From NCBI RefSeq assembly GCF_002025205.1, contig NZ_CP019947.1, positions 937,501 through 1,001,500 on the forward strand: 64,000 nucleotides of DNA, given 5' to 3'. Source of the stretch: Pseudomonas sp. CC6-YY-74 (GTDB lineage Bacteria > Pseudomonadota > Gammaproteobacteria > Pseudomonadales > Pseudomonadaceae). Shown here in pieces: positions 1-9,585 of the stretch (within the stretch, counting starts at the first letter, position 1; each line of letters begins with the position of its first letter). Below the pieces are notes generated by a model. The model saw only the letters and a list, made by a program, of their open reading frames with translations, was not told the DNA's origin and searched no databases. The translations under genes were made by a program, and so were the position numbers.

Positions 1-2
1 CC

Positions 3-473
3 TATCACGATGGCGCGGACAAGGCCGCACGTGAGGCGATGATGCTCGGCTCGACCCTGGCCGGCGTGGCGTTTTCCAATGCCTCGGTGGCCCTGGTGCA
101 TGGCATGAGCCGCCCCATAGGCGCGCATTTCCATGTGCCCCATGGCCTGTCCAACGCCATGCTGCTACCGAGTGTCACCGCGTTCTCGATCCCGGCGGCC
201 GCCGAGCGCTATGCCGACTGCGCGCGTGCCATGGGTGTGGCCAGCGAGCAGGACAGCATTGAGGTGGCCAACGACAAGCTACTCACCGAGCTGCGTGCGC
301 TCAACGATGAGTTGCAGGTGCCCACGCCCGAGCAGTTCGGTATCGATCGCCAGCAGTACTTCGACCAGTTGCAGGTCATGGCGCAGCAGGCCCTGGCCTC
401 CGGCTCACCGAACAACAACCCGCGCGTGCCGAGTGCCGAAGAGATCATCGAGATCTACCAGCAGCTCTGGTAA
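3..473 (+). CDS. Iron-containing alcohol dehydrogenase, 3' part
   Basis: Only the C-terminal 156 residues are present; the reading frame is open to the left edge. The metal-binding segment of the group III (iron-dependent) alcohol dehydrogenases is visible: a His in ALVHGMSRPIGAHFH, then HVPHGLSNAMLLP. These enzymes oxidise alcohols with NAD(P)+. The methylmalonate-semialdehyde-type dehydrogenase gene begins 79 bases downstream on the same strand, so the pair probably oxidises an alcohol and then the resulting semialdehyde. The substrate cannot be read from the sequence; 3-hydroxypropionate- or 1,3-diol-like compounds are an inference from the MmsA neighbour. Confidence 0.9.
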   Translation, partial: YHDGADKAAREAMMLGSTLAGVAFSNASVALVHGMSRPIGAHFHVPHGLSNAMLLPSVTAFSIPAAAERYADCARAMGVASEQDSIEVANDKLLTELRALNDELQVPTPEQFGIDRQQYFDQLQVMAQQALASGSPNNNPRVPSAEEIIEIYQQLW

Positions 474-552
474 GCCCAGTCTTTTAATCACTGCCTTAAA
501 TCACTGCAGGCCCTGAGCCCGCGACCTGAATACTTTCCGAGGAATATCCGCG

Positions 553-2049
553 ATGAACACAGTAGGACACCTGATCAACGGCCAGATCATCAGTGCAGGC
601 GAGCGCTTTCAGGACGTGTACAACCCGTCCACCGGTGAAGTCAGCAAGCGCGTAGCGCTGGCCTCCAAGGCCACCGTCGAGCAGGCTATTGCCGCCGCCG
701 AGGCCGCATTCCCGGCGTGGCGCAACACCCCGCCGATCAAGCGTGCGCGGGTGATGTTTCGCTTCAAGGAGCTGCTCGAGCAGAACGCCGATCGCATCGC
801 GCAGATGATTGGCGAGGAGCACGGCAAGATTTCCCACGATGCCCTGGGCGAACTGCAGCGCGGCATCGAGAACGTCGAATACGCCTGCGGCGCACCCGAG
901 CTGCTCAAAGGTGAGCACAGCAAGAATGTCGGCCCGAATATCGATTCGTGGAGCGAGTTCCAGCCGCTGGGCGTGGTGGCGGGTATCACCCCGTTCAACT
1001 TCCCGGCGATGGTGCCACTGTGGATGTTCCCGATGGCCATCGCCTGCGGCAACTGCTTCATCCTCAAGCCGTCCGAGCGTGATCCAAGCTCGACCCTGTT
1101 CATCGCCCAACTGTTGCAGGAAGCGGGTTTGCCCGATGGTGTGATGACGGTCATCAATGGCGACAAGGAAGCGGTCGACACCCTGCTCAGAGACGCGCGC
1201 GTTCAGGCGGTCAGCTTTGTCGGCTCGACGCCGATTGCCGAGTACATCTACAAGACCGCCAGTGCCAACGGCAAGCGCTGTCAGGCGTTGGGCGGGGCGA
1301 AGAACCACGCCATCGTGATGCCCGATGCCGATATGGATAACGCGGTGAACCAGCTGCTCGGTGCAGCCTTCGGCTCCTCCGGCGAGCGTTGCATGGCGCT
1401 GTCGGTCGCAGTCGCCGTGGGCGATGCGGCCGCCGATGCGCTGGTCGAGAAGATGCAGAAGGCCATGCAGGCGCTGAAGGTCGGCGCCTACTCGGAGAAG
1501 AGCAATGACTTCGGTCCGGTGATCACCAAGGCGCATCAGCAGAAGGTCGTTGGCTACATCGACAGCGCCGAAGAGCAGGGCGCCACTATCGTGGTCGACG
1601 GCCGCAACCCGCAGGTGGCCGGCTATGAGAACGGCTTCTTCGTCGGCGGCACGCTGATCGATAACGTCAGCCCGGAGATGCTCAGCTACAAGGAGGAAAT
1701 CTTCGGCCCGGTGCTGCAGGTCGTACGGGTGGGCAGCATGCAGGAAGCCATGGACCTGATCGATGCCCACGAATATGGCAACGGCACCTGCATCTTCACC
1801 CGCGACGGCGAGGCCGCGCGCTACTTCTCCGACAACATCAAGGTCGGCATGGTCGGCATCAACGTGCCGCTGCCGGTGCCGGTGGCCTACCACAGCTTCG
1901 GCGGCTGGAAGCGCTCGCTGTTCGGTGACCTGCACGCCTATGGCCCGGATGCCGTGCGCTTCTACACCAAGCGCAAGACCGTCACCCAGCGCTGGCCTTC
2001 AGCGGGTGTGCGGGAAGGTGCTGAGTTCTCCATGCCGACCATGAAGTGA
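553..2049 (+). CDS. mmsA: CoA-acylating methylmalonate-semialdehyde dehydrogenase
   Basis: This 498-residue protein has the family's usual length. It belongs to the aldehyde dehydrogenase superfamily and matches the MmsA/IolA branch: an early GEEHGK segment, the cofactor-region motif PFNFPAMVPLWMFP, and GSSGERCMALS with the catalytic Cys at about residue 280. MmsA converts methylmalonate or malonate semialdehyde, NAD+ and CoA to propionyl- or acetyl-CoA, in valine, inositol or 3-hydroxypropionate breakdown. A GAGGA ribosome site precedes the ATG. It probably forms an operon with the upstream alcohol dehydrogenase, and a strong terminator follows. The usual mmsB partner is not seen here, so a role outside valine catabolism is possible. 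Confidence 0.92.
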   Translation: MNTVGHLINGQIISAGERFQDVYNPSTGEVSKRVALASKATVEQAIAAAEAAFPAWRNTPPIKRARVMFRFKELLEQNADRIAQMIGEEHGKISHDALGELQRGIENVEYACGAPELLKGEHSKNVGPNIDSWSEFQPLGVVAGITPFNFPAMVPLWMFPMAIACGNCFILKPSERDPSSTLFIAQLLQEAGLPDGVMTVINGDKEAVDTLLRDARVQAVSFVGSTPIAEYIYKTASANGKRCQALGGAKNHAIVMPDADMDNAVNQLLGAAFGSSGERCMALSVAVAVGDAAADALVEKMQKAMQALKVGAYSEKSNDFGPVITKAHQQKVVGYIDSAEEQGATIVVDGRNPQVAGYENGFFVGGTLIDNVSPEMLSYKEEIFGPVLQVVRVGSMQEAMDLIDAHEYGNGTCIFTRDGEAARYFSDNIKVGMVGINVPLPVPVAYHSFGGWKRSLFGDLHAYGPDAVRFYTKRKTVTQRWPSAGVREGAEFSMPTMK

Positions 2050-2092
2050 TTGGTTGATACGCCGTAGCAGTCTGTTTCTGTTACAGCTCCTA

Positions 2093-2126
2093 GGCGACGC
2101 CCCTGAACAGGGCCGTCGCCTTTTTT
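2093..2126 (+). terminator. Rho-independent terminator after mmsA
   Basis: A GGCGACG/CGTCGCC stem extended by CCCT/AGGG is followed directly by six T. It closes the alcohol dehydrogenase-mmsA unit before the IclR gene. Confidence 0.85.
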
Positions 2127-2181
2127 GCTATCCACCTGTGGCTGCGCGCGTCGCGTGCCAGGCCTGTGTGGGGAGAATGCT

Positions 2182-2964
2182 ATGAGTGCGTCTGCCAGAG
2201 AAAAAGGCTCCTCGATTACCCGCGTGCTTGAAATCATCGAGGCGGTCTCCAGGGCCGAACGGCCCATGTCTCCCGCCGACCTGGCCTATCAGCTGGATAT
2301 CCCCAAGCCGAGCATTCACCGTCTGCTGGCGCAGCTTGAGGGGGACGGCTATCTGCAAACCAATATGCGCGGCCTGGTCGTGCCGGGTGCCCGCCTGCAC
2401 GATATCGCGCTGGGGGTGCTCTACAGCGGGCGCTTCAAGGCGCCACGCCAGGCCATCCTGCAGCGCCTGACCGCGGCAATTGGCGAGACCTGTGGCATCG
2501 CCATCCCCAACGGCACCGAGATGATTTATTACGACCGGGTGCAGACGGACCGGCCGCTGCAGGTGCATCTGCCCATCGGCAGCCATACCCCGACTTGGTG
2601 TACGGCCAGTGGCAAGCTGTACCTCAGCTCGCTATCGAAGGAGCGGCGCCAGCGGATCATCCACAACCTGCCGCTGCGTCAGTACGCCCGCAATACCCTG
2701 ACCGACCCGCATGCCCTTGAGGCTGATCTGCTGAACATCAGGGCCAGCCAAGTGGGCACTGACAATGAAGAGTTTGTCGATGGTCTGGCGGCGTTTGCGG
2801 TGCCGGTCAATGATCGTGATGGCCGGCTGTTCGCCTGTCTATTCGCCCATGCGCCGCTGATCCGCAAGAGCCTGGACGAGCTGCTGACATATACTCCGCT
2901 CTTACGCCAAGCTGCAGTGGAACTGGGCCAGCTAATCAATGACCCGGACGTCGGCATAGATTGA
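2182..2964 (+). CDS. IclR-family transcriptional regulator
   Basis: The product is 260 residues from the ATG preceded by GGGGAGAA; a longer upstream frame lacks a good ribosome site and runs through the terminator. The N-terminal winged helix-turn-helix (about residues 12-75, including SPADLAYQLDIPKPSIHRLL) and the C-terminal ligand-binding domain are typical of IclR regulators. These usually control nearby catabolic genes in response to a small metabolite. Its position just after mmsA suggests it governs the dehydrogenase pair. The effector is unknown. Confidence 0.9.
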   Translation: MSASAREKGSSITRVLEIIEAVSRAERPMSPADLAYQLDIPKPSIHRLLAQLEGDGYLQTNMRGLVVPGARLHDIALGVLYSGRFKAPRQAILQRLTAAIGETCGIAIPNGTEMIYYDRVQTDRPLQVHLPIGSHTPTWCTASGKLYLSSLSKERRQRIIHNLPLRQYARNTLTDPHALEADLLNIRASQVGTDNEEFVDGLAAFAVPVNDRDGRLFACLFAHAPLIRKSLDELLTYTPLLRQAAVELGQLINDPDVGID

Positions 2965-2977
2965 AAATGAGCAGGAT

Positions 2978-3901
2978 ATGAAGAAAAGGCTCCCCCCGTT
3001 AAATTGGCTGCGCTCATTTGAAGCGTCCGCCCGCCACCTGAATTTCACTCAGGCCGCAGCCGAATTGAGTCTGACCCAGGCGGCCATCAGCCAGCAGGTC
3101 AAGGGGCTGGAATGCCAGTTGGGGGTTAATCTGTTCAAGCGCTTGCCCCGGGGGTTGGAACTGACCGAGGCGGGCCAGGCCTACATGCCGGTGATCCATG
3201 AATCCATAGAGCGGCTGATTGCCGCGACCGATGAGCTGTTCGGCATGGGCCGTGTTCGGCGACTGATCATCAGGGTCAACCTGGTGTTCTTCACCACTTG
3301 GTTGGCGCCCCGGTTGGCCCGCTTCAGGGCGCGCCATCCCGAGGTCAGCCTGCAGTTCACCAGCAATATCTGGCTGGATGAGCGGGGCAAGGAGGCGGAT
3401 ATGGAAATCCGTTACGGCAAGGGCAACTGGCCGGGCCTCAAGGCCATCCGGCTGACCCGTGACGAGCTGTTTCCGGTCTGCAGCCCCACGTTGCTCGATG
3501 GGGTAAACCCACCCGATTCGCCCGAGGCGCTCTCCGCACATACATTGCTGCATGTCATCGGCTACGAAGAAGGCTGGGGCTACTGGCTCAAGCAAACGGG
3601 CTTCCAGCACCTGGATGCCTCGCAGGGGATGCAGTTCGACACGTTGATCACTGCCTTGGAAATGGCGGCCCTGGGCCATGGCCTGGCGCTGGGGCGCACC
3701 TCCCTGGTGGCGGAAATGCTGGCCAGCGGGCGTTTGCTGGCGCCTTTCGAGCAACGGATCAGCGCCTCCGAGTCGTTCTATCTGACCTGCCCGACTCATC
3801 AGTACATGCACCCCAATGCCGAGGCATTCTGGTCCTGGTTGATCGAGGAAGCCGAGGCTGAGGAAGGCCGCCTTGAGGCAGTACCCGGCGCCCATTCTTA
3901 G
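2978..3901 (+). CDS. LysR-family transcriptional regulator (GcvA-like)
   Basis: The product is 307 residues, the usual LysR length. It has an N-terminal helix-turn-helix (FTQAAAELSLTQAAISQQVK, about residues 22-41) and a periplasmic-binding-like effector domain. PLNWLRSFEASARHLNFTQAA resembles the GcvA/AmpR branch. The gene starts 13 bases after the IclR stop and the two may be co-transcribed. Two different regulators beside one dehydrogenase pair is notable; LysR proteins beside mmsA are known from 3-hydroxypropionate catabolism in other pseudomonads, but that link is an inference here. Confidence 0.9.
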   Translation: MKKRLPPLNWLRSFEASARHLNFTQAAAELSLTQAAISQQVKGLECQLGVNLFKRLPRGLELTEAGQAYMPVIHESIERLIAATDELFGMGRVRRLIIRVNLVFFTTWLAPRLARFRARHPEVSLQFTSNIWLDERGKEADMEIRYGKGNWPGLKAIRLTRDELFPVCSPTLLDGVNPPDSPEALSAHTLLHVIGYEEGWGYWLKQTGFQHLDASQGMQFDTLITALEMAALGHGLALGRTSLVAEMLASGRLLAPFEQRISASESFYLTCPTHQYMHPNAEAFWSWLIEEAEAEEGRLEAVPGAHS

Positions 3902-4039
3902 GCGCGGGGCTGCGCGCTTAGATAACGCGGTGGCCTTCTCGCTGGGTGTGCGGCGACAGGCTTCAGCCTGATCGCGGCTTGAGCCAGCAGTCCGCCCGGC
4001 GCGGGGCTTGTGGCACACTGCGCAGCTGAGGAGATGCCC

Positions 4040-4642
4040 ATGCCACGTCCCCATTGCCCACGCTGTAGCCGCCCACTCGATCATTGTCTCTGTGCGCTGA
4101 TCCCGTTGTTGCCTAGCGCTACCCGCGTGCTGATTCTGCAACACCCCAGCGAACTCAAACATGCACTGAATACCGCGCGCCTGGCCGCCTTGGGCTTGAG
4201 CAATGCCGAGCTACGAGTGGGCGAGGTGTTCGAGGACCTAGCAGCGCTGCTGGCGCAGCCGGGGTATCGAGCGTGCCTGCTGTTTCCGGGGGAGGGCGCG
4301 CAGCCGCTGCAGCAGTTCGCCACGCAAGCAGTCGATCAACCTGCGCTGCTGGTGGTGCCCGACGGCACTTGGCGTAAAGCGCGCAAACTGCTGCACCTCA
4401 ATCCCCTACTGGCGGCCTTGCCGCGGGTTGCGTTGCCGGAGGGGCTGCAGTCGCGCTACCGCTTGCGCAAGGCGCCGATGCCAGGGGCTTTGTCGACTAT
4501 CGAGGCGGTGGTCAGTGCGCTGGATATCCTGGAGGCACCGGCGCAATTCGATGCCTTGCTCAAGCCCTTCGAGGCCTTGATCGAGGGGCAGATCGTGGCC
4601 ATGGGCGAGGAGACCTTTCGGCGCAACCATCAGCGTGGCTGA
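4040..4642 (+). CDS. DTW-domain tRNA-uridine aminocarboxypropyltransferase
   Basis: The product is 200 residues. It starts with a zinc-ribbon-like Cys cluster (CPRCSRPLDHCLC) and carries the family signature PDGTWRKARKLLHLNP, which contains the D-[TG]-W element. DTW proteins such as E. coli TapT transfer the aminocarboxypropyl group of S-adenosylmethionine to a tRNA uridine (acp3U). The ATG at 4040 is chosen because GAGGAG lies six bases upstream; an in-frame GTG at 4010 would add ten residues. It stands alone and converges on the secretion genes. Confidence 0.85.
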   Translation: MPRPHCPRCSRPLDHCLCALIPLLPSATRVLILQHPSELKHALNTARLAALGLSNAELRVGEVFEDLAALLAQPGYRACLLFPGEGAQPLQQFATQAVDQPALLVVPDGTWRKARKLLHLNPLLAALPRVALPEGLQSRYRLRKAPMPGALSTIEAVVSALDILEAPAQFDALLKPFEALIEGQIVAMGEETFRRNHQRG

Positions 4643-4672
4643 GGCGCTGGTGGCTAACCAAGTACGCCCGCA

Positions 4673-6031
4673 TTAGCGCTCGCGCAGCGCTTCGGCGCGG
4701 GCCTTGAGTACGGGTTTGAGCAGGTAAGCCAGCACGCTTTTTTCGCCGGTGATGATGTCCACGGTGGCGATCATGCCAGGGATGATCAGCAGCGGGTGTT
4801 CGTCGCTGCCCAGGTGGCTTTTATCGGTACGTAGCTGGATCAGGTAGAAGCTGTTGCCTTCCTCATCGATGATGGTATCGGCGCTGATCAGTTCCAGGTT
4901 GGCCCTGAGTCCGCCATAGATGGTGTAGTCGTAGGCGCTGAACTTGACCATGGCTTTCTGTCCTGGATGGAGAAAGGCCACATCCTTAGGGCGTACCTTG
5001 GCTTCGATCAGCAGGTTATCTTCCAGCGGCACGATCTCCAGCATGTCGCTGCCCGGCTGGACGACGCCGCCGATGGTGTTGATCTTCAGTTGTTTGATGA
5101 TGCCGTTGACCGGAGACACCACGGTGGTGCGGCTAACCCTGTCCTGAATGGCTGAACTGGTGGCGGTGATTTTTTTCAGTTCGGTGCGGGCATCATTGAG
5201 TTCCTTGAAGGCGTCGGAGCGAAAGCCCAGTTCGGACTCCTCGATCTTGCTCTTGATCTCGTTGACCGCTGCTTCCGCCCTGGGGATGGCCAGGGTCGTG
5301 GCGTTGAGTGAACCACGCACTTCGACCATGCTGCGGCGCAGGCGGAGTATTTCTACCTGGGAAATTGCCCCGGAGGCGACCAGAGGTTGCGACATGTTCA
5401 GCTCTTGCTGAATCAGGCCCAGGCTGGAACGGTATTGCTGTGCCTTGGAACGGAATTCCGCGAGCTCCTGGCTTTTTTGCAGTAGCTGTTCGCCAAGTGT
5501 GCGTTGTTCGCTATGCAGGCGTTGTTGCCGCGAGCCGTAGAGTGCCAGTTCGTCCTCGGCCAGTTGCGTTGCCGTGTGGGTGATCTCTTCGGGCATGGCG
5601 ATGGGACGGCCTTCGGCTTCGGCGGTCAGTCGTTCGATGCGGGCAATTAGCGCCAGACGGTCTGCTTCGGTCTCGCCCTTATTGGAGAGAAAGCGCGTGT
5701 CGTCGAGACGCAGCAGCACATCGTCCTTGTTCACCAGTTGGCCTTCGCGCACGAATATTTCACTGACGATTCCCCCTTCAAGGTTCTGGATGACCTGGAT
5801 TTTGCTCGAAGGAATCGCTTTGCCCTCGCCGGTGGTGACCTCTTCGAGCACGGCAAAGTGGGCCCAGAGCAAAGCGGCGATCAGGCAGGCACAAACCACC
5901 CAGATAGTTATTCGCGACATCCAGGGCGAATCCTCGAGAATCGCGCCCTCGACTTCCGGCATGAACTCGGTGTCCTGCTTGCGCCTGCCCAGGCTGGCGA
6001 AGTAGGCGAAGATGCCTTGATGCGGTTGCAT
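4673..6031 (-). CDS. lapC: Type I secretion membrane-fusion protein, LapC-like
   Basis: The product is 452 residues of the HlyD/periplasmic adaptor family. It has a short cytoplasmic N-terminus, one membrane segment at about residues 41-60, a biotinyl/lipoyl-like half motif (IQNLEGGIVSEIFVREGQ), long coiled-coil hairpins and a C-terminal beta-barrel. It would bridge the inner-membrane ABC exporter and the TolC-like pore. GGAGG lies five bases before the ATG, and the gene begins ten bases after lapB. Gene order lapE-lapB-lapC next to a LapA-like adhesin supports the Lap name. Confidence 0.88.
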   Translation of the reverse strand: MQPHQGIFAYFASLGRRKQDTEFMPEVEGAILEDSPWMSRITIWVVCACLIAALLWAHFAVLEEVTTGEGKAIPSSKIQVIQNLEGGIVSEIFVREGQLVNKDDVLLRLDDTRFLSNKGETEADRLALIARIERLTAEAEGRPIAMPEEITHTATQLAEDELALYGSRQQRLHSEQRTLGEQLLQKSQELAEFRSKAQQYRSSLGLIQQELNMSQPLVASGAISQVEILRLRRSMVEVRGSLNATTLAIPRAEAAVNEIKSKIEESELGFRSDAFKELNDARTELKKITATSSAIQDRVSRTTVVSPVNGIIKQLKINTIGGVVQPGSDMLEIVPLEDNLLIEAKVRPKDVAFLHPGQKAMVKFSAYDYTIYGGLRANLELISADTIIDEEGNSFYLIQLRTDKSHLGSDEHPLLIIPGMIATVDIITGEKSVLAYLLKPVLKARAEALRER

Positions 6032-6041
6032 AAGTACCTCC

Positions 6042-8201
6042 CTATTCCGCTGCAGGGCCGACGCGGCCTTTGCGCAAGGCTTCGATCACCGCCGCTTTCG
6101 GGCCATCGGCAACGATATGGCCGTTGTCCAGCACCACCAGGCGATCGACCAGGCTGAGCATCGAGCTACGGTGGGTGATCAGGAGCATGGTTTTACCCTG
6201 GGCCCAGCTGTGCAGGCGGCTGCGCAGGATTTCCTCGCTGGTATTGTCCATTGCACTGGTTGGCTCGTCGAACACCAGGATCTGTGGGTCGAGCAACAGG
6301 GCGCGGGCCAGCAGCACGGCTTGGCGCTGGCCCCCAGAGAGTTGCTGGCCACGTTCGCCAACCGGCCGCTCGAAGCCTTGGGGATGTTGCCGGGCCAGTT
6401 CACTGACGCCGGTCAGTTCGGCCACTTCGAGCATGCGTGCGTCGCTGACATAGCGTGCGCCGAGGGTCAGGTTGTCGCGCAGACTGCCGGCCAACAACGG
6501 CAGGTCGTGAGATACGTAGCCGATCTGGTGGCGCAGGTCGGCTACATCGAGCTGGCGCAGATCCAGGCCGTCGAGCAGGATCTGTCCCTCATCCGGGGTG
6601 TAGAAACCCATTAACAGGCGTGCCAGGGTGCTCTTGCCTGAGCCGCTGCGGCCGATGATGCCGACCCGTTCGCCAGCAGTCAGGTGCAGGCTGATCTTGG
6701 CCAGTGCCGGGTTGCTTTGTCCGGGGTAGCTGAAGCTGACCTGGCTCACGTCGAGGGCTCCTTTCAGCTGGGGCCGCTCCAGCGGCCGCTGCTTGGTCTG
6801 GCGTTCTTGCGGCAGGCCCATCAGAGCATCGGTGCTTTTCATGGTCAGGCGCGCTTGCTGGTAGCGGGTGATCAGCCCGGCAACCTGGCCGAGCGGGGCC
6901 AGCACCCGGCTATTGAGCATGTAACAGGCGATCAGCGCGCCGACACTCATGTCGCCAGCGATGATCGCGTAGACCCCGGCGATGATGATGGCCATGCCCG
7001 CGCATTGCTGGAGAAACAGGGTGCCGTTGGTGGCCAGGGATGAGAGGAAGCGGGCGTGGGCATCCAGCCGGGTAAGAGCGCCATGGGTGGTTTCCCACTG
7101 GTGTTGACGTTCGCTTTCCGCGCCGCAGGCCTTGAGGGTTTCCAGGCCGCCGAGGGTTTCGATCAACAGTGCCTGGCGCTCCGCGCCTAGAGCCAGGCTG
7201 CGTTGCACGGTGTCGCGCAGGCGGCCCTGAATGATCAGGGCAAAGATCGCCGTGAGCGGAAAGGCCAGCAGCGGAATGACAATCAGCGAACCGCCGAACA
7301 AGCCGATCACCACAATCATCAGCAGGGCGAAAGGCAGGTCGATCAAGCTGGTCAGAGTCACCGCGGTAAGGAATTCGCGCAGGCCCTGGAAATCGTGGAT
7401 GTTCTGGGCGAAGCCGCCGACAGTGGCCGGCCGCGCCTTCATGGACATGCCGGTAATGCGTTCGAACAGGGTGGCTGAGAGCACCACGTCGGTTTTCTTG
7501 CCGGCGCTGTCCAGCAGATTGGCGCGCAGTACCCGCAGTAGCAGTTCGAAGGAGGTGCCGATGAATAGGCCGATGGCCAGCACCCAGAGGGTCGCGGTGG
7601 CTTGGTTGGGGACCACGCGGTCATAGGTCTGCATGACGAACAGCGGCACCATCAGACCGAGTACGTTGATCAGCAAACTGGCCAGCATGGCATCGGTATA
7701 CAGCCAGCGGGACAGCTTGAGCGTGTCGCGGAACCAGGCGTCGATGCGCGGCAGCAGTGGCGTGCGTGCATCTTCCAGCTCATGTCGTGGGCGGGCGAAG
7801 AATGCCTGACCACCGTATTCCTCGGCCAGTTGTGCCCGCGCGACCTGTTGCTCACCCCCGTCCGCCTCGCACGGCAGAATCAACGCCTGATCGTTGGCCA
7901 GCCACTTGCGCAGAACTGCGCTGCGCCCGTTCTTGAGCAATAGCAGTACCGGTAGGTTCAGTGCGGAAATGGCCTTCAGTTCGCGGCGCAGCAAGCGACC
8001 CTGCAAGCCTGCTCGCGCTGCTGCACGGGGCAGCAGGTCAGCGCTCAGGCGTTGCTCGGGCATCGGCAAGCCAGCGCTCAGGCTGCCACGACTGACGGTA
8101 CAGCCATGGAGTTTGCAGAGGATCAGCAAGCCGTCGAGCAATGGGTCGTCGTGGCTCACGCGTGGATCGCTGGTTGGGTCAGGCCTTTCCATTGTCGTCA
8201 C
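6042..8201 (-). CDS. lapB: Type I secretion ABC transporter, LapB-like
   Basis: The product is 719 residues with three parts: an N-terminal C39-like domain (about 1-150), a six-helix ABC exporter domain (about 165-450) and an ATPase domain. The ATPase has Walker A GRSGSGKSTL near residue 515, signature LSGGQRQ and Walker B ILVFDEPTS. The C39-like domain lacks a recognisable catalytic Cys motif, as in RTX exporters that bind rather than cleave their cargo. The GTG start is preferred because AAGGAG lies eight bases upstream; an in-frame ATG nine bases inside is too far from it. It should export the divergent adhesin. Confidence 0.9.
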   Translation of the reverse strand: MTTMERPDPTSDPRVSHDDPLLDGLLILCKLHGCTVSRGSLSAGLPMPEQRLSADLLPRAAARAGLQGRLLRRELKAISALNLPVLLLLKNGRSAVLRKWLANDQALILPCEADGGEQQVARAQLAEEYGGQAFFARPRHELEDARTPLLPRIDAWFRDTLKLSRWLYTDAMLASLLINVLGLMVPLFVMQTYDRVVPNQATATLWVLAIGLFIGTSFELLLRVLRANLLDSAGKKTDVVLSATLFERITGMSMKARPATVGGFAQNIHDFQGLREFLTAVTLTSLIDLPFALLMIVVIGLFGGSLIVIPLLAFPLTAIFALIIQGRLRDTVQRSLALGAERQALLIETLGGLETLKACGAESERQHQWETTHGALTRLDAHARFLSSLATNGTLFLQQCAGMAIIIAGVYAIIAGDMSVGALIACYMLNSRVLAPLGQVAGLITRYQQARLTMKSTDALMGLPQERQTKQRPLERPQLKGALDVSQVSFSYPGQSNPALAKISLHLTAGERVGIIGRSGSGKSTLARLLMGFYTPDEGQILLDGLDLRQLDVADLRHQIGYVSHDLPLLAGSLRDNLTLGARYVSDARMLEVAELTGVSELARQHPQGFERPVGERGQQLSGGQRQAVLLARALLLDPQILVFDEPTSAMDNTSEEILRSRLHSWAQGKTMLLITHRSSMLSLVDRLVVLDNGHIVADGPKAAVIEALRKGRVGPAAE

Positions 8202-8223
8202 GGATACTGCTCCTTGACCGGTA

Positions 8224-9585
8224 CTACTTCATTTGCGGTAAGCGTGCCTCGCTCTTTACATCGGAAAGGGCTACAGCCTCAGCTGGGATAATCACCTGCT
8301 GGTGGCGCAGCAGGTCACCCATGGCCGCGAGCACGCGGTACATGGCGAATTCTTCGGTGTAGCGCACTTGGCTATAACGGCGGTTGGCGGTGAAGAGTTC
8401 GTTCTCACTGTCCAGCAAGTCGAGCAGGGTGCGCTGGCTCAGGCTGAATTGCTGCTGGTAGGCCTCGCGAACCCGTGTGGTGTAGTCAGCATAATCGCGC
8501 GCCTTCGGGGTTTGCAGGCGGGCGTTGTCCATGGCGTTCCAGGCCAGCGAAAGATTTTCGTTGAGCACGCGCAGTGCGTTGTTGCGAATGTCCATCGACT
8601 CGTTGATCTGGTGGGCTGAGGATTGCAGGCGTGCTTTATCACGCATGCCGTTGAACAAGTTGTAGTTCATCACCACGGCGGCACGCCAGCTGTTGTAGTG
8701 GCCTTCATCGCCTTGGATGTTGTCGTCGGCGTTGGTCGCCAACTCAACGTCGAAGCGTGGGTAGAACGGCGACTTGGCAACTTCATACTGCTTCTCGGCA
8801 GCATGCACGTCGGCTTGCGCTGATTTGAGGAAGGGATTGTTTTGCATAACCGCCTGCCTGGCAGCGTTCAAATCCTCGGGCAATGCGCTCCTGATCGAGG
8901 TGGGGACGACCAGTTCGTCGGGCATGCGCCCAGTGACGCTGATGAAGTTCGCCTCGGCATCCGCCAGGTTGACCTGCTCGGTATAGAGGTTGTTCTCCGC
9001 TAGGGCCAAGCGTGCATTGGATTGGTCGAAATCGGCAGTACTGCCGACGCCTTGACGGCTACGCAGATCGATTTGATCAGTGATGCGTTGGTGGGCAAGC
9101 AGGTTATTTTTCGCCAGATCGATCAGTTCACGGCGTTCCAGAATATCCAGATAAACCTCGACGGTGCGCAACGCCAGGCTCTCCGTCGTACCCAGTATCC
9201 GGTAGGCCCGCGAGTTCACTACCGCTTCGGTTCGTGCGACTTCATTGGGGGTATTGAAACCATCGAACAGCATCTGCCGCAGACGCAGTTCGGCGTTGCG
9301 CGAGTTGAGCGTTTCAGTGTTGTGAACATTGGGCGGGTTGAGGCGGGTACTCGGGCTGTCGGTATTTTCCCGACCGTAACCGACCAGCAGGTCGACTGTC
9401 GGCAGGTAACCACCTCTGGCCATCTTCACTTCTTCATCAGACGAAAGGCGGCTGTTGACCCCCGCATGAATTTCCGGGTGGTTGTCCAGAGTGCTTTGGA
9501 TCGCTTCAGACAACGACATCGCCTGGCTTTGAGAGCACGCCAGAGCCAGCAGCATGCTGCTCCACAGCGGATTAATAATTCGCAT
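8224..9585 (-). CDS. lapE: TolC-family outer-membrane protein, LapE-like
   Basis: The product is 453 residues with a signal peptide (MRIINPLWSSMLLALACSQS, ending near QAMS) and the repeated outer-membrane efflux domains of TolC/AggA-type proteins. It is first in the minus-strand operon, and AAGGAG sits before the ATG. It would form the outer-membrane tunnel through which LapA is secreted and in which its N-terminal retention module is held. It is divergent from the adhesin gene across about 450 bases. Confidence 0.88.
   Translation of the reverse strand: MRIINPLWSSMLLALACSQSQAMSLSEAIQSTLDNHPEIHAGVNSRLSSDEEVKMARGGYLPTVDLLVGYGRENTDSPSTRLNPPNVHNTETLNSRNAELRLRQMLFDGFNTPNEVARTEAVVNSRAYRILGTTESLALRTVEVYLDILERRELIDLAKNNLLAHQRITDQIDLRSRQGVGSTADFDQSNARLALAENNLYTEQVNLADAEANFISVTGRMPDELVVPTSIRSALPEDLNAARQAVMQNNPFLKSAQADVHAAEKQYEVAKSPFYPRFDVELATNADDNIQGDEGHYNSWRAAVVMNYNLFNGMRDKARLQSSAHQINESMDIRNNALRVLNENLSLAWNAMDNARLQTPKARDYADYTTRVREAYQQQFSLSQRTLLDLLDSENELFTANRRYSQVRYTEEFAMYRVLAAMGDLLRHQQVIIPAEAVALSDVKSEARLPQMK

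Noticed and set aside
496..1935. Long minus-strand frame opposite mmsA
   Set aside because: mmsA is a full-length, unmistakable gene on the plus strand; the antisense reading is His/Asp-rich low-information sequence typical of shadows.
4010..4039. GTG start and sigma54-like TGGCAC upstream of the DTW gene
   Set aside because: The ATG at 4040 has a well-placed GAGGAG. The TGGCAC has no GC pair at the required ten-base distance.
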